64,000 bases of DNA from Microbacterium testaceum StLB037 (GTDB taxonomy: Bacteria; Actinomycetota; Actinomycetes; Actinomycetales; Microbacteriaceae): assembly GCF_900104345.1 (NCBI RefSeq), contig NZ_FNJN01000004.1, positions 248,802 through 312,801 of the forward strand, read 5' to 3'. The position numbers and the translations under genes are program-made. The notes beneath the pieces were generated by a model. That model was not told where the DNA came from, ran no database searches, and saw only the letters and a list, made by a program, of their open reading frames with translations. Shown here in pieces: positions 45,042 to 52,000 of this stretch (position 1 is the first letter of the stretch; each line of letters opens with the position of its first letter).

Positions 45042-45722
45042 TTAATCGAGGAGAGCGAGAGCGCGATACCTCTCCGTGGGCTCCGGACGGACCGGTTCGG
45101 GGCGCGGCTGGCGCGCCTCCATCGTGCGGCGGTAGAGCTCGTCGATGAGCGAGGTCGCGAGGCCCACGAGCTTGGCGATCTCGCGGTCGTCGCGATCGAT
45201 CCACTGGCACCGCGGTTCGTCGTGCAGGGGGACGAAGCCGTCGTGCTGCTCCCAGGCGACGAGGGTGCGCTCGGCGCCCAGCACGTGCTGCTGCCACCAG
45301 ATCTGACGCATGTAGGTCTTCGGGATCGAGCGCCACGCTTTGTTCGTCGTCTTGATCTCGGCGAGCACGATGCGGCCCTCGCCGTCGACGACGACACCGT
45401 CGGGGGTCGCGAGATGACGCTTCTCGACGACCGCGTGATACAGGGCGGAGGAGGGGCGGATGCCGTGGGTCGCCGCCACCCATGCGGCGATCTCGGGCTC
45501 GCGACGCCGACCGTGAGCCGTGAAGGCGTTGCCCGAGAAGTTCGAGCCCATGAGCTTGGCATCCGCCGCCCGTGCGATGGCGTTGGGGCTGGTCAGCGTG
45601 GCGACGTCGGTCGCGGTGATGCCCCGGCTGCGCGCGCGGATCCAGGCGACGCGATCGCGCGAGTCCGCGACGATGCGAGCGTCGAGGTCGGCGCTACGCG
45701 ATGCGACGAGCTCGGGGGACAT
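45042..45722 (-). CDS. YqaJ-like viral recombinase/exonuclease domain protein
   Basis: A 226-residue protein of the YqaJ/lambda-exonuclease type. WIRARSRGITATDVATL is the usual N-terminal motif, HGRRREPEIAAWVAA the next, and the PD-(D/E)XK core is TPDGVVVDGEGRIVLAEIKTTNKAW; YMRQIWWQQHVLG supplies the QxxxY-type motif. Homologues degrade one DNA strand for phage recombination or make up housekeeping nucleases. No phage genes are nearby. ATG at 45722 is used; a much longer frame upstream reads through an unrelated gene. Confidence 0.82.
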   Translation of the reverse strand: MSPELVASRSADLDARIVADSRDRVAWIRARSRGITATDVATLTSPNAIARAADAKLMGSNFSGNAFTAHGRRREPEIAAWVAATHGIRPSSALYHAVVEKRHLATPDGVVVDGEGRIVLAEIKTTNKAWRSIPKTYMRQIWWQQHVLGAERTLVAWEQHDGFVPLHDEPRCQWIDRDDREIAKLVGLATSLIDELYRRTMEARQPRPEPVRPEPTERYRALALLD

Positions 45723-45796
45723 GCGTTCGACCCTAACCCCGCTCGCCCGTGGAGCGCATGCGAGGCGCGGCGCGTCGGCATCCGGGGTCTTGTGCG

Positions 45797-45818
45797 ACAG
45801 GTAAGGGTGACCTAAGTT
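45797..45818 (+). promoter_or_regulatory. DtxR/IdeR-type iron box overlapping a leaderless promoter
   Basis: CAGGTAAGGGTGACCTAA (45798-45815) matches the iron-box consensus TAGGTTAGGCTAACCTAA at 14 of 18 positions. The -10 TAAGTT (45813-45818) overlaps its right end and lies 6 bases before the ATG at 45825. Iron-bound DtxR here would repress the gene. Confidence 0.6.
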
Positions 45819-45824
45819 GTCTGC

Positions 45825-46226
45825 ATGGGTTCGGAATCGTCCTCTCTGCGCCGCCCCGACGGGGGACTCTGGCGCGACCTGGAGGGGGCCGTCCTGCTCG
45901 GCGGCGACGCCCGGAACGTCGCCGAGATGCGTCGGATCGCCGCGGCGCTGTCGCCCCATGTGCACGCGACAGTGCTGGTCGAGGTGTGCGGCACGGCGGA
46001 GATCGAACCGTTCGACACCGGGGCCGGCCGGGTGAGCTGGCTGGACCGGACGCTCGGCGGCGAACTGCGCCCGCGCGGCGAGCGGCTGGCACAGGCGATC
46101 CACGCGTGGTGCGCCGAGTGGGCCTGCGGAGACGCCCCCCTCTGCACGGTGTGGCTCGGCGCCCGCACGCCCTCGCGCATCGTGCGCATGACCCGCGCCC
46201 TGCTGCCCGAGCCCCGCGTCTCCTGA
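45825..46226 (+). CDS. Stand-alone SIP (siderophore-interacting) C-terminal domain protein
   Basis: A 133-residue protein that resembles only the NAD-binding C-terminal domain (PF04954) of siderophore-interacting ferric reductases: AVLLGGDARNVAEMRRIAAALSPHVHATVLVEVCGTAEIEPFD, then WCAEWACGDAPLCTVWLGARTPSRIVRMTRALL. The FAD-binding domain of full SIP proteins is absent. It may act as a partner for a separate flavoprotein or have changed function. The iron box ahead of it supports a role in iron supply. No adjacent siderophore genes are seen. Confidence 0.65.
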   Translation: MGSESSSLRRPDGGLWRDLEGAVLLGGDARNVAEMRRIAAALSPHVHATVLVEVCGTAEIEPFDTGAGRVSWLDRTLGGELRPRGERLAQAIHAWCAEWACGDAPLCTVWLGARTPSRIVRMTRALLPEPRVS

Positions 46227-46285
46227 CCCGGCGCCCCGCTGGGGTGTCGTCGCCGTCGCCGGGGTGCCGCCGCCGCCGGCATGCG

Positions 46286-46373
46286 GTCGCCGAAGACGCA
46301 TTCGTCTGCCGACGACGTACCGCTTCGTCGCCCAACGGGTGCGTCCTGGGTAATCGAATGCGTCTTCGGTGGC
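46286..46373. repeat. Head-to-head 19-bp repeat cluster, left of DUF559 gene 2
   Basis: A minus-oriented 19-bp unit (46286-46304), a degenerate unit (46305-46327), an 8-base core, and two plus-oriented units, CGGGTGCGTCCTGGGTAAT (46336-46354) and CGAATGCGTCTTCGGTGGC (46355-46373). The outer 15 bases (46290-46304 and 46355-46369) are perfect inverted repeats, giving an 80-bp unit, nearly the same size as at DUF559 gene 1. Confidence 0.7.
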
Positions 46374-46449
46374 GTGCGCCGCTCCTGCACAGGGACGGGC
46401 CTGTGGAGAGCGCGCCCGGAGGGATCGTCGAGGAGGGCAGGGTGGGCGG

Positions 46450-47436
46450 ATGCCTGTGGAGCCGAAGGTCGTCGTCGCGCGACGGTCGCTGTTCACGCGC
46501 GCCGAACTGCGCGATCGTGGAGTGTCGGAAGCGGAACTGAAGACGGGCGGCGACCGGGCGGCGTGGACGCGCATTCAACCCGGCGTGTACGTCGCGCGCG
46601 ACGAGTGGGCATCTGCGCGGCCCGTCGACCGCCATCGCCTCGCCGTGCTGGCGGCGCTCGACAGGGCACGCGGTGCGGAGGGCGTCGTCTCCCACCTTTC
46701 CGCTGCGGTGCTCCATGGTCTTCCGCTGTACCGATTCCGGGAGCAGCGCGTGCAGATGGTGGTCCCCCGCTCTGCGCACCCGCCCAGCGGGTCATACGTC
46801 CGCCGGCACACGGATGCTCTGAGCGAGGACGACGTCGTCGAGGTCGACGGCATCCGGTGCACCTCGATCCAGCGGACGGTGTTCGACGTCTCTCGGACCG
46901 AGACGCGTGAGATGGCCCTGTCGTGTGTCGACAGGGCTCTTCGTCGCTTCGCGGTGGAACGCCGGCGGTTTCGTGCCGATGTGCAGGACGACTGGCGTGA
47001 GCGCCTGCGGGAGCGGGTCGCCCGTGCGCGGGGGCAGCGAGGGGTGCGTGACGCGAGCTGGGTCGTCGAGTTCGCCGACGGTCGTGCGGAGCTGCCCGGA
47101 GAGAGCGTGAGTCGTCTCCAGTTGTACCGGCTCGGCTTCCGTGACCTCGATCTGCAGGTGGCCGTCGCCGGGCCGCGAGGTTCGGACTACTTCGTCGATA
47201 TCGGGCTGCGTCAGGTCCGCACCTTCTGGGAGTTCGACGGCGAGGTGAAGTACCGCGACGTCGCGATGAGGCAGGGGCGCTCGATCGAGGACGTGGTGCT
47301 CGACGAGAAGCGGCGCGAAGACTGGATCCGGGGCGTCACGCAATGGCGGCTGTGCCGCGGGGGCTTCGCGGACATCGCGACACCGGAGACGCTTGCTGCG
47401 CGCCTGTCCGCTTTCGGTGTGCATCCGCCGCGCTGA
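46450..47436 (+). CDS. DUF559 (Vsr-like) nuclease-domain protein with AbiEi-type N-terminus, gene 2
   Basis: A 328-residue protein of the same class as the one at 11170-12060. The N-terminal winged-helix part is LFTRAELRDRGVSEAELKTGGDRAAWTRIQPGVYVARD; the middle holds VVSHLSAAVLHGLPLY and RCTSIQRTVFDVSR; the nuclease-like core has ESVSRLQLYRLG, DYFVDIGLRQ and TFWEFDGEVKYRD, giving E, D and E-x-K positions. GAGGAGGGCAGGG lies before the ATG. Role unknown; the flanking repeats suggest a DNA-directed function or a mobile unit. Confidence 0.72.
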   Translation: MPVEPKVVVARRSLFTRAELRDRGVSEAELKTGGDRAAWTRIQPGVYVARDEWASARPVDRHRLAVLAALDRARGAEGVVSHLSAAVLHGLPLYRFREQRVQMVVPRSAHPPSGSYVRRHTDALSEDDVVEVDGIRCTSIQRTVFDVSRTETREMALSCVDRALRRFAVERRRFRADVQDDWRERLRERVARARGQRGVRDASWVVEFADGRAELPGESVSRLQLYRLGFRDLDLQVAVAGPRGSDYFVDIGLRQVRTFWEFDGEVKYRDVAMRQGRSIEDVVLDEKRREDWIRGVTQWRLCRGGFADIATPETLAARLSAFGVHPPR

Positions 47437-47457
47437 CTCCCCGGCGGTTGGCGACGC

Positions 47458-47564
47458 CGCCGTCAGGACGCACTCGTCTGACGAAGGTGCATTCGTTTGC
47501 GGGCAAACGGGTGCGGCCTTGACGATCGGGTGCGGTCTCGACGCTCGGGTGCCGTCACGGGCGG
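47458..47564. repeat. Head-to-head 19-bp repeat array, right of DUF559 gene 2
   Basis: Two minus-oriented 19-bp units (47458-47476, 47477-47495), a 12-base palindromic core TTTGCGGGCAAA (47496-47507), and three plus-oriented units (47508-47526, 47527-47545, 47546-47564) of consensus CGGGTGCGGYCTYGACGMT. Units are exactly contiguous on each side of the core. The same unit family occurs at 46286-46373. Confidence 0.75.
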
Positions 47565-47605
47565 GCGGCGAGGGGCGCGGAGTGGCGAGGGCGTGGGGGA
47601 TCGGG

Positions 47606-47611
47606 TACAGT
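47606..47611 (+). promoter_or_regulatory. -10 element of the rplJ-rplL operon
   Basis: TACAGT at 47606-47611, about 205 bases before rplJ, resembling the TACAAT ahead of rplK. It leaves a long structured leader. Confidence 0.55.
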
Positions 47612-47639
47612 AGGGGCCAAGCCAAAGACCGTCGGTCAT

Positions 47640-47760
47640 CGTCGTGCTCGCACGTCGATCGAAGCGTCTGCTGAAAAGCAGAGGACCTACGCAGGTAAAC
47701 GAATCTCTTCCGAGCTCCGTGCGCCTGCGCCGGAGCTCTTCTTTTTGTCCAGACCCCGGT
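47640..47760 (+). ncRNA. Ribosomal protein L10 leader RNA
   Basis: The untranslated leader of rplJ has paired elements including GCTTCTGC-type and GACCTACGCAGG stretches, followed by a terminator-like stem. It fits the L10 leader, which binds the L10-L12 complex and represses the operon. Boundaries are approximate. Confidence 0.6.
47712..47747 (+). terminator. Attenuator hairpin in the rplJ leader
   Basis: GAGCTCCG (47712-47719) and CGGAGCTC (47731-47738) form a perfect stem followed by TTCTTTTTG, the best U-tract terminator in the window. It lies 70 bases before rplJ, so it is probably conditional. Confidence 0.75.
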
Positions 47761-47816
47761 GTCTTCGGCTGGCGCTTCGTCATCGCGGAGCGCCTCGTAC
47801 CCATCAAGGAGTGACC

Positions 47817-48305
47817 ATGGCGCAGAAGGATGCATCGGTCGCCGAGCTCACGAAGAACTTCGAGAACTCGAACGCCGTCCTGCTGACCGAGTACCGCGGT
47901 CTGACGGTTGCTCAGCTCAAGCAGCTGCGCAACAACATCCGTCAGGACGCGGACTACGCCGTGGTGAAGAACACGCTGACCAAGATCGCCGCGAACAACG
48001 CGGGGATCACGGCGCTCGACGACGACCTCAAGGGTCCGTCGGCCGTGGCGTTCGTGCACGGTGACTTCGTCGCCACCGCTAAGGCTTTGCGTGACTTCGC
48101 CAAGGCGAACCCGCTTCTCGTGATCAAGGGCGGCGTCTTCGAGGGCAACGCCCTCAGCGCCGCCGAGGTCGACAAGTACGCCTCCCTGGAGAGCCGCGAG
48201 GTTCTGCTGGCAAAGGCCGCGGGCATGATGAAGGCGACGATGGGCAAGGCTGCGGCCACCATCGACGCCCTCCGCGAGAAGCTGGAGACCGCCGAGGCTG
48301 CCTGA
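47817..48305 (+). CDS. rplJ: 50S ribosomal protein L10
   Basis: A 162-residue L10: [45 protein letters not shown] is the rRNA-binding domain, and the C-terminal helix ([17 protein letters not shown]) carries the L7/L12 dimers of the stalk. AAGGAG at 47806-47811 precedes the ATG; an upstream in-frame start would lie in the leader. Confidence 0.96.
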   Translation: MAQKDASVAELTKNFENSNAVLLTEYRGLTVAQLKQLRNNIRQDADYAVVKNTLTKIAANNAGITALDDDLKGPSAVAFVHGDFVATAKALRDFAKANPLLVIKGGVFEGNALSAAEVDKYASLESREVLLAKAAGMMKATMGKAAATIDALREKLETAEAA

Positions 48306-48354
48306 GCCCCGCACGGTCTTCACCCCACAAACCCCACCTATTAGGAGAAACATC

Positions 48355-48738
48355 ATGGCGAAGCTCACCACTGACGAGCTGCTCGACCAGTTCGCTGGTC
48401 TGACCCTTGTCGAGCTCAGCGAGTTCGTGAAGGCGTTCGAGGAGAAGTTCGACGTCACCGCTGCCGCTCCGGTCGCCGTTGCCGGCGCTGCCGGTGGCGC
48501 GGGCGCCGCAGAGGCCGAGGAAGAGAAGGACTCGTTCGACGTCATCCTCGAGGCTGCCGGCGACAAGAAGATCCAGGTCATCAAGACGGTCCGCGAGCTC
48601 ACCTCGCTCGGCCTCGGCGAGGCCAAGGCCGTCGTCGATGGTGCTCCCAAGGCCGTGCTCGAGGGCGCGAACAAGGAAGCCGCCGAGAAGGCCAAGGAGG
48701 CCCTCGAGGCTGCCGGCGCCACGGTGACCCTGAAGTAA
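48355..48738 (+). CDS. rplL: 50S ribosomal protein L7/L12
   Basis: A 127-residue stalk protein: N-terminal dimer domain ([29 protein letters not shown]), alanine/glycine hinge ([14 protein letters not shown]) and C-terminal factor-binding domain ([43 protein letters not shown]). Standard length. TAGGAG precedes the ATG. A 16-bp hairpin ends the operon. Confidence 0.97.
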   Translation: MAKLTTDELLDQFAGLTLVELSEFVKAFEEKFDVTAAAPVAVAGAAGGAGAAEAEEEKDSFDVILEAAGDKKIQVIKTVRELTSLGLGEAKAVVDGAPKAVLEGANKEAAEKAKEALEAAGATVTLK

Positions 48739-48771
48739 TCTCGCTTCAAGCGGTCGCTTCAACGCGATAAG

Positions 48772-48805
48772 CGAAGGCCCGGATGCCATGGCATCCGGGC
48801 CTTCG
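48772..48805 (+). terminator. Terminator after rplL
   Basis: CGAAGGCCCGGATGCC (48772-48787) and GGCATCCGGGCCTTCG (48790-48805) form a perfect 16-bp stem with a two-base gap; contains the GGATGCC/GGCATCC word. No clear U-tract. Confidence 0.8.
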
Positions 48806-48897
48806 TCGTTTCTCGTGAGCGTCGAGAGCGGTCGGCCGATCGGGGGCCCGGCGACCGGACGGGTGTGAGACCCGGTTTCATGCGACGAGACACCGAT

Positions 48898-48908
48898 GTT
48901 CACCTGAT
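48898..48908 (+). promoter_or_regulatory. Possible PHO half-box
   Basis: GTTCACCTGAT fits GKTCAYYYR of PhoP boxes for its first nine bases, in an AT-rich patch ahead of the nuclease/5'-nucleotidase gene. No adjoining second unit is seen. Confidence 0.25.
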
Positions 48909-49020
48909 CGAAATAAAGAAGTCTGGGAAAAGGGTATGGGGATCGTTTACGGTCGTTGAGACCCCCCGTCGATTCCCCCACCGCCGACGTCGCCTTGCGC
49001 GCGCCGGTACTTGGAGACCC

Positions 49021-52000
49021 ATGCCTTCCGATGCTTCGCGCGTGTCCGCACGCCGTTTCACCACCGCACTGAGCGCCGCCCTCGGCGTCGCCCTCTTCGG
49101 CTCAGCGATCGTGCCGCTCCCGGCTTCGGCCGCCGTCGGCTCGAAGGTGGTGATCAACGAGGCCTACCTGAAGGGCGGGAGCGCCGGCGCCTTCTTCAAC
49201 CAGAAGTTCGTCGAGCTGTACAACGCGGGCGACACCGCGCAGGACCTGAGCGGGTGGTCGCTCCAGTACCGCTCCGAGTCGAGCTCCTCCGTTCCCACCG
49301 CAGCGAATACGCAGCGGCTCAGCGGCTCGATCGATGCCGGCGGCTACTACCTGATCGGCTTGCCGGGCAACGGAACGCCCCCAGCCGGCGCGGCTCTTCC
49401 CGCCACCGACCTGACGAGCACGCTCAACCCGGGGGGCACCTCCGGTCAGCTCTTCCTCGCCAACGTGCCCGAACCCCTAGCCGTTCCGTCGGGCTCCGTC
49501 GCGGACGCTCGAGTCGTCGACTTCCTCGGATATGGCAACGGCATCTCGTTCGAGACGGCTCCCGCGATCGTCGACGGGGCCAACAGCAAGCCCAACGCTC
49601 TCGTCCGCACCGATTTCGTCGACACCAACGACAACTCGAAGGACTTCACCAACACCACGACGGTCACACCGCAAGGCTCCGGCCGGACCACGCCCACCCC
49701 CGACCCGTCGGGCTCGGCATCGCCGTCGCCCTCGCCGTCCGCCTCGGTGACACAGGCGCCCCCGGTCACGCCGGGCGCGGTCGTCCCGATCAGCGAGATC
49801 CAGGGCACCGGAGCCACCACGCCGCTCGCCGGCCAGACCGTCACCACGCGCGGCATCGTGACCGCCGCGTACCCGACCGGCGGCTACAACGGCTTCTTCA
49901 TCCAGACCCCGGGTACCGGTGGCGAGATCGATCCGAAGACGCACACGGCATCCGACGCGATCTTCGTCTACGGCTCGGCCGCGACCGCCACGGTCGCGAT
50001 CGGTCAGCACGTCGAGGTGACGGGAACCGCTAACGAGTTCTCCGGTCAGACGCAGATCTCCGCCGAGGCAGCGGGGGTGAGCGTGCTCACCGAGCAAGCC
50101 GCCGCCGTGCAGCCCGCCAAGATCTCGTGGCCGAAGACCGATGAGGAGCGCGAGCGCTTCGAGGGCATGCTCCTCGCGCCGCAGGGGGATTTCACCGTCA
50201 CGAACTCGTACTCGACCAACCAGTACGCCGAGGTCGGCCTCGCTGCCGGCACCACGCCGCTGCGCACCCCCACCGACGTCGCGCGGCCGGGCACCCTCGA
50301 CTACGACGAAGCCGTCGCCGACAACGGCGCCCGCGGTGTCGTCCTCGACGACGGTGCGTCGGTCAACTTCCTGAACGACGCCAACAAGGGCATCCCCCTG
50401 CCGTATGTGTCGCTGACGAAGCCCGTGCGCGTGGGCGCCCCGACGACGTTCACGAAGCCGGTCATCCTCGACTACCGCAACAACACTTGGAAGTTCCAGC
50501 CGACACAGCAGCTCACGGTGGACAACGCGAAGGACGTGCAGCCGGCGACTTTCGCGAACACCCGCACCTCGGCACCCGCGCCGGTCGGCGGCGATCTGAA
50601 GATCTCGAGCTTCAACGTCCTCAACTACTTCACCACCACCGCCGCGAGCGTCAACTGCACTTCGGTCTACAAGGACCGCGCGGGCAACCCGATCACCGCG
50701 AACACGTGCCCCGCTCCCGGCCCCCGCGGCGCCGCGAACGACGAGAACCTCACGCGCCAGCAGGACAAGATCGTCGCCGCCATCAACGGTCTCGGTGCCG
50801 ACGTCGTCTCGCTCGAAGAGATCGAGAACTCCGCCAAGTTCGGGAAGAGCCGCGACGCGGCGCTGTCCACCCTGGTCGGTGCCCTGAACGCCGCGCTCGG
50901 TTCGGAGCAGTGGGCCTTCGTCCCCTCGCCCGCGGCCCTGCCCGCGACCGAGGACGTGATCCGCACGGCCTTCATCTACAAGAAGGCCGTGGCCGCTCCC
51001 GTCGGCGACAGCGTCATCCTCGACGACGCCGCCTTCCGCAACGCACGCCAACCGCTCGCGCAGGCGTTCGCCCCGGTCGCGTTCCCGGATGCCAAGATCC
51101 TGGCGATCGTGAACCACTTCAAGTCGAAGGGCGACAGCGACCCCAAGGCGACGGGCGACAACGCCAACGGCATCCAGGGTGCGTTCAACGGCGATCGGGT
51201 GCGTCAGGCGGAGGCCCTCGGGAACTTCGCGAAGACCCGCTCGGCCGCGGTCGGCACCGACGACGTCTTCTTGCTCGGCGACTTCAACTCGTACTCGCAG
51301 GAAGACCCGATCCAGAAGCTGCGCGACTTCGGCTTCGAGCCGCTCGAGGCGGGCACCGGAAAGTACTCGTACTCGTTCAGCGGTCAGTCGGGTTCGCTCG
51401 ATCACGTGCTGGCCTCGCCCTCTGCGCGCGAGCTGGTGACCGGCGCCGACATCTGGAACATCAACGCCGTCGAGGCCCTCGCCCTGGAGTACAGCCGCTA
51501 CAACTACAACGCGCTGAACTTCTACGACACGACGCCGTACCGCTCCAGCGATCACGACCCGGTCATCGTGGGTCTCGACCTGTCTCCGACGACCCAGGTG
51601 AACCTGGTCGGCATCAACGACTTCCACGGTCGGATCGACGCCAACACCGTCCGGTTCGCCGGGACCGTCGAGCAGGTTCGCGCGCAGTACGGCGAGAAGA
51701 ACTCGCTGTTCATCTCCAACGGCGACAACATCGGCGCCTCGGTGTTCGCCTCGTCGTACTTCGGTGACAAGCCGACCATCGACGTGCTGAACGCACTCGA
51801 CCTCAAGGCCTCGGCCGCGGGGAACCACGAGTTCGACAAGGGCGCGAACGACCTCACCGGTCGCGTCGACGGCCTCGCCGACTTCCCGTACCTGGCCGCG
51901 AACGTCTTCAAGGACGGCAAGCCTCTGCTGCAGGAGTACGCGATCTTCGAGGTCGACGGTGTGCGCGTCGGCGTCATCGGAGCCATCACGGAGTCGACCC

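Noticed and set aside
45723..46574. N-terminal extension of the YqaJ-like protein
   Set aside because: It would run antisense through the SIP-domain gene and its iron box and reads as arginine-rich shadow; the YqaJ motifs begin just after the ATG at 45722.
45042..47436. Prophage remnant
   Set aside because: Apart from the YqaJ-like gene there is no integrase, portal, terminase, tail or lysis gene in the neighbourhood.
47458..47564. CRISPR array
   Set aside because: Units are 19 bp, contiguous without spacers and change orientation at a palindromic core; no cas genes are present.
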